From NCBI RefSeq assembly GCF_002220365.1, contig NZ_MTHB01000109.1, forward strand, positions 124,001 through 188,000: 64,000 bases of DNA, in the 5' to 3' direction. The stretch is from Caballeronia sordidicola. GTDB taxonomy: Bacteria > Pseudomonadota > Gammaproteobacteria > Burkholderiales > Burkholderiaceae. The first letter of the stretch is position 1, and every line of letters starts with the position of its first letter. The translations under genes and the position numbers were made by a program. Below are positions 53,297-61,695 of the stretch, piece after piece. Under the pieces are notes generated by a model that did not search any database, had not been told where the DNA came from, and was given only the letters and a program-made list of their open reading frames with translations.

Positions 53297-56200
53297 ATGC
53301 GCGTTGACAGCTATAGAGAAATTGCCATCACCGGCGAGCCCATAGACGATGCGGCTTCGTCGGACACCCGGCGCCCCCTGAGGCCCGCCGACGCGGGGAG
53401 TCTCCCAAGCGAAGTGGTCGATCGCAAACAACCATCGCCCAAAGAGACTTACGAGCGCATCCTGAATGCAGCCGCCAGCGAAAACGGCCGCATACCGCGC
53501 TCACCAACTTCGCCGCCAGGACCTTCCGGTATTCCAGCTGGCGCCACCAGCGTTCAGATTCACGGCTTGACCGTGAATCCGCGTCCAAGCCTGGCACCAG
53601 CTCAACCAACGCCGGAACAGGCGGCCCAGTCCGGGGTTGCGGACACGCTTTATCGGCCCGCGTCAGCGGCAAGCGGCGTCACGTCGTCTTATCAGACTGA
53701 CGAGCGCATGCTGCATGCCGCCTCCAGCGAAAACGGCCGCATACCGCGCTCGCCAACTTCGCCGCCGCCAGCACCTGCCGGCATTCCAGCTGGCGCCACC
53801 AGCGTTCAGTTTCACGGCTTGACCGTGAATCTGCGTCCAAGCCTGGCACCAGCTCATCCGACGCCGGAAGAGGCGGCCCGGTTCGCGATTGCGGACACGC
53901 TTTATCGGCCCGCGTCAGCGGCAAGCGGTGTCACGTCGTCTTATCTTAACCAGGACGACATGGCAAGCAATCCAAGGGTTCAAGCCGTCGCGCAAGGGCG
54001 TCGAATCGAATCGGGTTGCCTCGGCTGTACATTGCTGGTCATGCGTGGCGCCGCCTCAAGCACACGCGGAGCGAACCTGTTCGATTCGGCCAACGCGGTG
54101 AGAAAAATTTATGCTCGAGGCGGACAGATAAGATCAGCCGTACTCAGCTCCATCAGAAGCTTGCAGAGCAGCGGACAATGGAGCGGTGACTCACGTGAGT
54201 TGCCCGGCTATACCCGGCACCCCGGCACCAACGGGCTGCGAAGTGGCCTTCAACTGGTCTCCGATCTCGAGGACCATTTCGCCACGCCTTACACCACACC
54301 GGGCCGAACGATGGGACAGCCCAACACGTTTGCCCTGATCGGACTCTCGTTGTCAAACTCTCCCAGTGGCGTCTTTTCGGTTGAACGCCCGGCGCATGCG
54401 CTCTGCGTTCAACGCTTACATGCGACCGGCGACTATCGCAACGACGCTTACACGCTCTATGACCCAAGCCAAGGCGCATTGCGCTACGACAATTTCGGTC
54501 AAATGACATACGCGTTAAGCCACTACTATGAAGCGGCCTATCCCGGACTCGGCGGCTTCACATCGGCGAGCACGTCGTACTACGCGATGCAGAATGTGCT
54601 GCAGCACCCGATGGCGCAACAACGCCTCGGTGACGTAGGTGGAAGCTACGGAATACCACCCGCTCTACCCATCCCCGCGCCGCCCCTCGTGTCCCCGCAG
54701 CCGGACCGGCCCGAACCTGCGCCTCTACCCATCCCCATCCCTTCCCTCACGCCACCTCGGGCGGACCTGCCGCGACTACCCGACTTCGACCAGCCAGGTC
54801 CGTCCGGTTACCAACCGCCGCACCACGACCTGAAGCGTAGCGCCGACACCGACAGCGAGCGCCAGCCAATGGCGCTGTACCGCCCCTCCGTCGTCTCGCC
54901 GGCAGACCTGAAGAAACTCGGCGGCTTCAGCGCCGAGCAGACGCCACTCGGCCAGGTCAACGTCGATATGCACAACTTCGACGTCGCCGCCGACCCCTCG
55001 GTGATCGACGGTGCCGGCTATCTCGGCACCTTCCGCAAGCCCGAGACAGCGCAGCAGAATCCGGCACTCACCGACGCAAAGAACGGCTACGTCTACGCGG
55101 TCGCGCCCACGCCCAACATGATCGACGTCAATGCCACGCTCGGCCCCAATGCCCGTCGTCCCGGCACCGGCGAAGTCGCCGCGCTGGGCCGCATCGACTA
55201 CACGCAGATTCGCGGCTGGCAAAAAATGGAAAACGGCAAACTCGGGAAATTCACGGCTAATCCCGACTATCGCTGGGACGTCTACGACCAGACCCGCACC
55301 GCTGGCGCCCAGCCACAGTTGTCGCGCTTCGCCGGCACCGACCCGGCCTGGGGCGACAGCGCGCATCGACCGTTCGCCACGGCGCAGCAGCATGACGGCA
55401 AAACCGTCTTTTCGCCGCGGCAAGAGCCAAACCTGACCCAGGCGAGCTTCTACAACCACGCGCTGGAAAAAATCCGTTACCTGAGCGACCAGCAGGCTCA
55501 AGGCCTCGACTATCGCGGGACAGTGAAACTCGTCTCCCACAACGGCGCCTACGGCACGCTACAGGGCAACGTGCATATGCCGCCGGGGCAGCTATTCCAC
55601 CCCAACGGCCCCAACGACACCGACGTCACGGTAACGAACAGCGCAGCCGACGTGAGCGGTTATTACGCGTTCCGAATGGGTGACGACGGCCGGTTTCACA
55701 CCAAGGTATTGGGCGAAGACGAAGTCCTGCGGGTGGGCAGCAACGGTTACCTGTATCTCGACTATGCGCCCACGGATCCGCAGAACAAGAATGGCGTGTT
55801 CCGCTACACGGACAACCACCTGATTCACGAAGAAGACCACAAGGTGCTCAGCTATTCCTACGCGGGCTATGCGTATGTGAGCAGCGCGGACTACGACAGC
55901 GACTATTCGCAGTGGAAGCTGACCGACGGCAGCAACAAGTCCTATGCGCCGCCGAAAAGCATCAACCTGTACTACGACAACACCGCAGGCAGCGCACGAA
56001 CCCAGTATGAATTCGACAAAGATCCGGATTCGGCGCTCCCGGCCGGCGCCACTTACTTTGCGACGCATATTCCCAGCGCATCCACATCTTATGAAGACAC
56101 GAACTCGTTCATGCGCGAGGCCACTCGCGATCAGCAGCAGCAGACCGTGGACTGGCTCAACCGTAACCAGGCGGCACTGCTGTTGCCGGACGGCTTCTAT

Positions 56201-56413
56201 CTCACCGCGACCGGTGAACACACGCTGGAGGTGCGCAATCTGCGAGGCGATACCATCAGGACCGTGCATACCGATGGGCCGGCGCAAGGCGACACGTCCT
56301 ACATCGACTCCCGTTACCGGGTGGACGAGCGCACATGGGCTCGCCTGCAAAGCGAACAGGAGCGCCGGCAGAAGTTTGAGGAACTGAGCAAGACCGCGTA
56401 TGCGGTGCAATAA
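53297..56413 (+). CDS. Putative multidomain toxin/effector: C58-protease-like region plus heat-labile-enterotoxin-A-like ADP-ribosyltransferase domain
   Basis: A 1038-residue protein with AGGA before the ATG and no Sec signal. Residues 54-220 are two near-identical repeats of 83-84 residues. Residues about 225-430 resemble YopT/AvrPphB cysteine proteases: candidate Cys241 or Cys244 (SGCLGCTLL), His367 (RPAHALCVQ) and Asp389 (YTLYDPSQGALRYDN), with spacing close to that family. Residues 452-525 are a Pro-rich linker. Residues 526-700 align with enterotoxin A: LYRPSVVSPADLKKLGGF (Arg529), GYLGTF, GYVYAVAPTPNMIDVNATLG, GEVAALGRIDYTQIRGW (Glu626) and the YR...Y...FAG...W tail. The usual first Glu of ExE is Thr624, and STS is altered. 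The last 330 residues are unassigned. It is probably secreted or injected; activity is unproven. Confidence 0.75.
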   Translation: MRVDSYREIAITGEPIDDAASSDTRRPLRPADAGSLPSEVVDRKQPSPKETYERILNAAASENGRIPRSPTSPPGPSGIPAGATSVQIHGLTVNPRPSLAPAQPTPEQAAQSGVADTLYRPASAASGVTSSYQTDERMLHAASSENGRIPRSPTSPPPAPAGIPAGATSVQFHGLTVNLRPSLAPAHPTPEEAARFAIADTLYRPASAASGVTSSYLNQDDMASNPRVQAVAQGRRIESGCLGCTLLVMRGAASSTRGANLFDSANAVRKIYARGGQIRSAVLSSIRSLQSSGQWSGDSRELPGYTRHPGTNGLRSGLQLVSDLEDHFATPYTTPGRTMGQPNTFALIGLSLSNSPSGVFSVERPAHALCVQRLHATGDYRNDAYTLYDPSQGALRYDNFGQMTYALSHYYEAAYPGLGGFTSASTSYYAMQNVLQHPMAQQRLGDVGGSYGIPPALPIPAPPLVSPQPDRPEPAPLPIPIPSLTPPRADLPRLPDFDQPGPSGYQPPHHDLKRSADTDSERQPMALYRPSVVSPADLKKLGGFSAEQTPLGQVNVDMHNFDVAADPSVIDGAGYLGTFRKPETAQQNPALTDAKNGYVYAVAPTPNMIDVNATLGPNARRPGTGEVAALGRIDYTQIRGWQKMENGKLGKFTANPDYRWDVYDQTRTAGAQPQLSRFAGTDPAWGDSAHRPFATAQQHDGKTVFSPRQEPNLTQASFYNHALEKIRYLSDQQAQGLDYRGTVKLVSHNGAYGTLQGNVHMPPGQLFHPNGPNDTDVTVTNSAADVSGYYAFRMGDDGRFHTKVLGEDEVLRVGSNGYLYLDYAPTDPQNKNGVFRYTDNHLIHEEDHKVLSYSYAGYAYVSSADYDSDYSQWKLTDGSNKSYAPPKSINLYYDNTAGSARTQYEFDKDPDSALPAGATYFATHIPSASTSYEDTNSFMREATRDQQQQTVDWLNRNQAALLLPDGFYLTATGEHTLEVRNLRGDTIRTVHTDGPAQGDTSYIDSRYRVDERTWARLQSEQERRQKFEELSKTAYAVQ
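53456..53956 (+). repeat. Tandem duplication inside the effector-like gene
   Basis: Two adjacent units (53456-53704 and 53705-53956) encode nearly the same 83-84 residues, including SENGRIPRSPTSPP, IPAGATSVQ, HGLTVN and ADTLYRPASAASGVTSSY. The DNA is also highly similar, indicating recent duplication. The units are Ser/Pro/Ala-rich. Confidence 0.92.
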
Positions 56414-56483
56414 GCGCGCATGACGGATTAGATTGGCGGCCTCAAAAGTGATCTGCAACACCTGTCTCGTATAAGGTGTCGCG

Positions 56484-56636
56484 ATGTCCGAAAAAACTGC
56501 TTACCAACAACTGCAGCCTGAAGAACGCCTAACCATTGCAAGCTTGCATCTGATGATCGCGCGCTTCGTGCATCCGGGTACACGGTCTCGGTTGGGATGC
56601 AGGTTCAGCGCCGACAACATGCAGCGGCAAGGTTGA
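56484..56636 (+). pseudogene. IS30-family transposase N-terminal stub joined in frame to a hutC 3' end
   Basis: The ATG at 56484 starts MSEKTAYQQLQPEERLTIASL, the conserved beginning of IS30-family transposases (YxxLxxEER). After 24 codons the frame runs straight into IARFVHPGTRSRLGC and the hutC stop at 56634-56636. The rest of the transposase and of hutC is missing. It marks a recombination or transposition scar at the right border of the effector segment. Confidence 0.8.
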
Positions 56637-56640
56637 TCAC
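56557..56640 (+). repeat. Right copy of the 84-base hutC 3'-end repeat
   Basis: Partner of 52390-52473, in direct orientation, 4.1 kb away. The enclosed DNA contains the lysE-tail copy, the terminator and the 1038-residue gene. The copy begins directly after the transposase stub. Confidence 0.9.
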
Positions 56641-56665
56641 CGCTGCTGTCGCACGCGTTCAAAAT

Positions 56666-58195
56666 TCAGGCCACCCCTTCCGATGCGAAGTGCAGCGGGC
56701 AGAATGCGGCAATCATTCCGCTTGTTACCTGCTTCGTCACGGCCACTATGTCCGGTGCGAAGTAGTGATCGAGCGAATAATGCTCGACCTCCGCGCGAAT
56801 CGATTGCATGACTGGCTGCAGGCGCGGGCTGGTTTGATGTGGCGCGCGAAGGTCCACGCCTTGCGCGGCCGCCAGCAATTCGATGGCAAGAATATGCGCG
56901 ACGTTTTCCGCAATATAACCGAGCTTGCGGGCGGCGAACGTCGCCATGGAGACGTGATCTTCCTGATTCGCCGATGTCGGCAATGAATCGACCGATGCCG
57001 GATGCGCGTAGGTCTTGTTCTCCGACGCCAGCGCCGCAGCCGTCACATGCGCGATCATGAAGCCCGAATTCACGCCGCCATCGCGTACGAGAAACGGTGG
57101 CAAACCGGAAAGCGTCGCATCGATCAGCAACGCGATCCGGCGCTCCGCCAGCGCACCAATTTCCGCAGCGGCGATAGCGAGGTTATCGGCGGCGAATGCA
57201 ACCGGTTCCGCGTGGAAATTGCCGCCAGAGAGCACTTCGCCGGTGTCCGGGAAGATCAGCGGATTGTCCGATACGGCATTCGCTTCGATCAATAGAACAT
57301 CGGCCGCATGGCGCATCTGGTCGAGGCACGCGCCCATGACTTGCGGCTGGCAACGCAGGCTGTACGGGTCCTGAACCTTGTCGCAATCCTGATGCGACAA
57401 GTTGATCGCTGAACCTTCCAGCAACGTGCGATAGGCAGCCGCCGCATCGATCTGTCCGGCGTGACCGCGCAGCGTGTGAATGCGGGCGTCGAACGGAACG
57501 ACGGAACCCATCGCGGCATCCACCGACAACGCGCCGGACACCAGCCCCGTGCGGTACAGGTCTTCGATCGCGAACATGTTGTACAACGCGAGCGCCGTGG
57601 AAGCCTGCGTGCCGTTGAGCAGCGCGAGACATTCTTTAGCCTGCAGCGTCAGCGGTTCGAGGCCGGCGGCTTTCAGTCCATCGAGTGCAGGAGCCTGCTT
57701 GCCTTCGATAAACACCTCACCAATGCCCAGCAACACGCCCGACATATGCGCGAGCGGCGCGAGGTCGCCCGATGCACCGACAGAACCTTTCACCGGGATG
57801 ACCGGCAGGATATCTGCGTTGAATAACGTGATCATCGCATCCATTACAACGCGCCTGATCCCCGAGTGGCCGCGCCCGAGGCTCGATAGTTTCAACGCCA
57901 TCAGCAGGCGAACGACCGGCGCCGCCATTGGCTCACCCACGCCCACGGCATGAGACAACACGAGATTGCGCTGCAACAGTTCAAGCTGATCGGCGGGAAT
58001 GTGAGTGTTTGCCAGCCGCCCGAAACCCGTATTGATCCCGTAGGCCGGCAAACCCTTCGCAGCGATCTCCTCCACCGCTTTCGCGCATGCGTCGATGACC
58101 GCGTGACTTGCCGGATCCAGTGACAGCTGGACGCGTTCCCGCGCGATGCGGCGCAGTTGGGGCAATGTGAGTTTGCCGGGGGTGAGCTTGATCAT
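56666..58195 (-). CDS. hutH: Histidine ammonia-lyase
   Basis: The ATG at 58195 gives 509 residues, the normal size. The MIO cofactor forms from Ala-Ser-Gly in [26 protein letters not shown] carries the catalytic Tyr, and [25 protein letters not shown] and HYSLDHYF are also conserved. The enzyme converts histidine to urocanate, the first step of histidine use. The longer frame to 58378 lies within the promoter region that holds HutC-like sites. No hutU, hutI or hutG is present in this window. Confidence 0.97.
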   Translation of the reverse strand: MIKLTPGKLTLPQLRRIARERVQLSLDPASHAVIDACAKAVEEIAAKGLPAYGINTGFGRLANTHIPADQLELLQRNLVLSHAVGVGEPMAAPVVRLLMALKLSSLGRGHSGIRRVVMDAMITLFNADILPVIPVKGSVGASGDLAPLAHMSGVLLGIGEVFIEGKQAPALDGLKAAGLEPLTLQAKECLALLNGTQASTALALYNMFAIEDLYRTGLVSGALSVDAAMGSVVPFDARIHTLRGHAGQIDAAAAYRTLLEGSAINLSHQDCDKVQDPYSLRCQPQVMGACLDQMRHAADVLLIEANAVSDNPLIFPDTGEVLSGGNFHAEPVAFAADNLAIAAAEIGALAERRIALLIDATLSGLPPFLVRDGGVNSGFMIAHVTAAALASENKTYAHPASVDSLPTSANQEDHVSMATFAARKLGYIAENVAHILAIELLAAAQGVDLRAPHQTSPRLQPVMQSIRAEVEHYSLDHYFAPDIVAVTKQVTSGMIAAFCPLHFASEGVA

Positions 58196-58225
58196 CGGGT
58201 CGTCCTTTTCTGTCTTTGGCTGCGG

Positions 58226-58282
58226 CTTGTCTATACAAGAGAATAGCCTCGAGTCTAGGACAACAAAATCGGTATATACAAG
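58226..58282. promoter_or_regulatory. HutC operator sites upstream of hutH
   Basis: CTTGTCTATACAAG at 58226-58239 is a palindrome (CTTGT-N4-ACAAG) close to the known HutC consensus. CGGTATATACAAG at 58270-58282 shares its core with the two sites in the divergent promoter at 48311-48432. Both lie 30-90 bases before the hutH start. Confidence 0.8.
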
Positions 58283-58461
58283 AAATTTTTTTGGTGCGAA
58301 TGAAAGAAAATCTTGGTAGCGGTGGATGGCAGCATTGCCAGATGACGGCGAAAATCTTTTGAGGAATCGAGCTTCCAAACAAGCTTTATTTGAGTTGACC
58401 TCGAATTTTCAAGGTTCCAGGCAGGAACAAGTCACTAATGAATCGCAGCGCCTGTCGCTGT

Positions 58462-58896
58462 CTATACTACGGATCCAACCCACCGCCCTCGCTCACTGCC
58501 GTAGCCGCTGCAGCAGTACGTGTCTGCACCCCAACTTCTCAAAGATATGCCCAGGTGTTTCTTTACAGTCCGCGGTTTCATCCCGAGAATTTCGCTGATA
58601 TCGCGATTCGTCTTGCCTCGCGACGACCACAGCAACACCTCCGCCTCGCGCTGCGCCAGCCCGAAACGCAGCGCCAGATCTGCCGTATCGCGCCCGTCGT
58701 CATGCTCCTCGAAAACCACGATCCAGGTGCCGCGATTCGCCCCACCTGCGATGCGCGCCACCAGCCTCTTGCCGCAGTTGTCCTCGCATTCCGGTGTCAA
58801 GTGATCGGCGCATGCAGTGAATGAACGTTCGGCGCTTGAGCCGGTTCTTTCGTCTGCCCACGGAGCGGGTTGCGGTTGCTGCTCGGGCAAGATCAA
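58462..58896 (-). pseudogene. LuxR-type regulator fragment with frameshifts
   Basis: The frame ends in a LuxR helix-turn-helix: LAQREAEVLLWSSRGKTNRDISEILGMKPRTVKKHL. The expected continuation HIFEKLG and then VQTRTAAAATA is present in the DNA but in two other frames, consistent with two single-base deletions right after KKHL and after KLG. The N-terminal 70 residues match nothing I recognise. It is probably a non-functional remnant, though a truncated DNA-binding protein might still be made. Confidence 0.7.
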
Positions 58897-58998
58897 ACTA
58901 CCGCACCCCGCCGAGGCGCAAGCGGCGCCGCGTACAGCCGCCGGCCGGCCATGGATGATCAGCCACCAGGACTGCTCGCTTAACGAGGGCCCGCCAGC

Positions 58999-59044
58999 GG
59001 CTGTTGTTGCATAGCCGTCAGATACCCGCTTTATGCGCGGTGAA
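58999..59044. repeat. Right copy of the 46-base lysE-tail repeat
   Basis: Covers the last codons and stop of the lysE-type gene and 19 bases beyond. Partner of 52655-52700. Confidence 0.8.
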
Positions 59045-59656
59045 AATCAATCGAAGGCCCAGCGCGGTAATTGCGCCTGCAGCAAAATGATCAATCCATT
59101 TCTTGGCCCGCAGATAAAGCTCGCGCGGACGGCGGCTGGAGAAACTCAAGGCGACAACGGTGTACCACCCTGCTTCTATCGCGAAGATCATAGGCGGCAG
59201 GATGAGGTAACACCAGAGCGGAGGATGTTGCGGCAACAAGGCAGCGAAGATACTGCCGTACCAGATGGCAGTTTTCGGATTGCTGAGTTGCGTCGTGAGG
59301 CCGATCCAGAATGATTTACGCAAGTTGTGGTGTTGCGCGTCCCGCCCGTCATCCACGACCAGCGGACTGGATGCTCCACGCCAGATCTTCGAGGCGATGT
59401 AGATCAGGTAAAGCCCACCGGCAACCTTCAGGCCGACATATAACCACTCCACCGCCGACAGCAGCGTATAAAGCCCCGCAAGCGCGACGCCGCTAAAGAA
59501 AACGCCGCCCACGCCCATACCGAGTGCGGTCGCCAATCCGTCCGCACGTGACAATCCGATCGCGTTGCGTGCGACCAGCACAAAGCTCGGACCCGGGCTC
59601 ATCGCCCCCATTAACAGCGCGGCAAGTATGGCGGCAACGGCGGCTAAGGCGGTCAT
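59018..59656 (-). CDS. LysE/RhtB family amino-acid exporter
   Basis: The ATG at 59656 (with GGAGA upstream) gives 212 residues with about six membrane helices; the longer frame to 59755 lacks a ribosome site. LMGAMSPGPSFVLVARNAIGLSRADGLATALGMGVGG is the family signature, and TQLSNPKTAIWYGSIFAALLP is the second conserved loop. It probably exports amino acids. The last 9 codons are duplicated near 52674-52700. Confidence 0.93.
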   Translation of the reverse strand: MTALAAVAAILAALLMGAMSPGPSFVLVARNAIGLSRADGLATALGMGVGGVFFSGVALAGLYTLLSAVEWLYVGLKVAGGLYLIYIASKIWRGASSPLVVDDGRDAQHHNLRKSFWIGLTTQLSNPKTAIWYGSIFAALLPQHPPLWCYLILPPMIFAIEAGWYTVVALSFSSRRPRELYLRAKKWIDHFAAGAITALGLRLIFTAHKAGI

Positions 59657-59855
59657 CGGCGTTCTCCAGGAAGTAAGGTGATGGGATGCGTTTTCCTGAA
59701 AAATAACACGAGCAGATCGGCCCCGCATTTGCAAGTTAAGTGGATTGTTAAACACCAGTCATGACTTGCGCGCTCAACTCATTAGACCGGGCATCACTTG
59801 CGCGGATTTCGCCAAAGCTAAGCAGCGGTGTCAAAGTGTCAGGAAGACCCGTTCA

Positions 59856-60707
59856 TCACTCCGGTCTTCGCGCCGCGATTCCGTACATCAGCGGCAAGCG
59901 CACCGTGTCTTGCGGAGGCACCATGCGGCGACCACCGCTGTCGTGCATGCCGTCAAAACCCTTCCAACCATTTGCGTACGGGTACTCTCGAAGTTGCTCG
60001 ATGAGCAGTCCGCTTTTGGCCAACGCCGAGACAACGTCCCCGATTCCCCAAAAGAATTCGACGCTCGGATGCGGGTTCACGAAGGCCTCAAAGCCGGCCT
60101 CGTAGCCGTCGGGTACCAGTCCTTCGCGTGACAGCGCAACGTAATCGCTGACCCCGTCGCTTGCGATCGGCGAATGGTCGAAATAGTCGTATCGCATTTC
60201 CCATTGCTCGTCGAAGATCATCAGGAAAGGATGGAATTCAACGAGTACGAAGCGTCCACCGGGCTTCAGGGAGTGCGCGACGCCTTGCGCCCACGCGTCG
60301 ATATCGGAGAGCCAGCACAGGGTTCCATAAGAAGCGAACACGCGGTCATACCGGCCCGGCGTCCGTGCCTGTTCGGTGAAATAGGTCAGCAAGTCAGCGC
60401 GGTGGAATGTCGCCGGGATGTGCGCTTGCGCCGACAAGTCTCGCGCGAAGCGAATGGCTTCTTCCGATATATCGACACCGGTCACGTTGGCGCCTAGACG
60501 CGCAAGACTCAAGGTGTCCTGTCCCGAATTGCACTGCAGATGAAGCAGGTCCAGTCCGTCTATGCCGCCAAGCAACTCGACTTCCTCGGGGAACAACGTT
60601 GAACCGCCATTACGAAAAAATGCAGCCTGATCGCCCTTGTGACTGTTATGCGCTGCCGTAGCGGCGTTCCAGGAAAGACGGTTTTTCTCGTGAAACTCGT
60701 TTGTCAT
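59856..60707 (-). CDS. Class I SAM-dependent methyltransferase
   Basis: A 283-residue protein starting MTNEFHEKNRLSWNAATAAHNSHKGDQAAFF. Motif I is LDLLHLQCNSGQDTLSLARLGANVTGVDIS, with the acidic end of strand 2 in GVDIS. FHRADLLTY and RYDRVFASYGTLCWLSDI supply motifs II-III, and SLKPGGRFVLVEFHPFLMIF the post-motif. The substrate is unknown. It converges on nothing obvious and appears monocistronic. Confidence 0.9.
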   Translation of the reverse strand: MTNEFHEKNRLSWNAATAAHNSHKGDQAAFFRNGGSTLFPEEVELLGGIDGLDLLHLQCNSGQDTLSLARLGANVTGVDISEEAIRFARDLSAQAHIPATFHRADLLTYFTEQARTPGRYDRVFASYGTLCWLSDIDAWAQGVAHSLKPGGRFVLVEFHPFLMIFDEQWEMRYDYFDHSPIASDGVSDYVALSREGLVPDGYEAGFEAFVNPHPSVEFFWGIGDVVSALAKSGLLIEQLREYPYANGWKGFDGMHDSGGRRMVPPQDTVRLPLMYGIAARRPE

Positions 60708-60726
60708 GGTTTTTTTCTAAGCCGTT

Positions 60727-60918
60727 TCATGCTCTTCGATCAAGCGTTGTCGAACCCTTTGACGTCGATCGAAACCGGCCCATGGCCTTGGGTTCGAAGT
60801 TGTCATAGGCATGTTTCAGTTCAGTGTATTCATCGAGTCCCGCACGCGAGAGATCGCGTCCAATTCCACTCGCTTTATAACCGCCCCACGGCCGGTTTGC
60901 ACAAGCGCGGCCAATTTA
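60727..60918 (-). pseudogene. 3' remnant of an aldehyde dehydrogenase gene
   Basis: On the minus strand the frame reads NRPWGGYKASGIGRDLSRAG and then LDEYTELKHAY, the conserved C-terminal end of aldehyde dehydrogenases (consensus FGGYKxSGIGRExGxxGLxxYTExK). Nothing of the catalytic domain remains, and the frame ends at a TGA at 60727-60729. This is a truncated leftover. Confidence 0.8.
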
Positions 60919-61695
60919 ATCTACTGAGTCTTGAATCACGCACTTGATGTTTCGCGACACCGGCGCGCGTGTCTTGTAGATAGCGATGAACGAGTGCATT
61001 GGGCGTAAGAGGTCGAGTGGGTCGAGCGCTCAACCCTGGTTGTCGTTTAACCCACTATCGAGCAAATGTAAGTCATCGCAATTTTTGATTGTCATTATTC
61101 TGCCTCTCTATTTAATAAGTTGAAAAAAGCATTCCATAGACTAGACTGCTCCATAGCTTCCATCTGTACACATTTCCTAATTTCCAATACGGCATGCGGA
61201 TAAGGGGCGACCTCGTCATTGACCACGATGATCCATGGTGGATCAGTTCTCATGTCCGGGTTGTGCTGGCCAGCAACTCGAACTAGCCATGTGCGCTTTC
61301 TAGTGCAAGCCAGCGCAATCTATCTCGATACAGATGCGAGAACGGCATATGGACTGGTTTTTATTATTTACCAGAAAATTCGAATTTCTATCGACCTGCG
61401 CCTGGATCGAGACGCAAGGTGTACCGCGTTGTACCGCAAATCAATCGAAGTCGTGCCGATGTTGGTGCATATGCCCGTGACTGTCCGGTAGCGCGTTGTC
61501 GGAAGTTCAGCTAGCTTTGGCAGGCATCTGGCGCCTGCCCGCCTTTGGTTCTCTTTGCTTGTGAGAGCCCGTTTTCATTGAAACGGTAATGATGGCACTG
61601 AAAATCCGCAGAACGCACCTGAAGCTAAACAAACGCTTGCCGCCCCTCGGCTTTACCGACACCCAATAGTCTTTCAGCTAAATGGAGACGTCAAC
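60919..61695. other. AT-richer intergenic region without a supported gene
   Basis: This stretch has clearly lower GC than its neighbours around 61070-61200. The frame at 61219-61491 has no ribosome site, homology or codon bias that I can see. It may hold further remnants linked to the aldehyde-dehydrogenase fragment. Confidence 0.4.

Noticed and set aside
53297..56413. Rhs or classical contact-dependent toxin with an immunity gene
   Set aside because: No RHS/YD repeats, no hemagglutinin repeats, and no small immunity-like gene follows; the next sequence is the IS30/hutC scar.
61219..61491. 90-codon frame in the AT-richer region
   Set aside because: No family resemblance, no ribosome site, and codon use unlike neighbouring genes.
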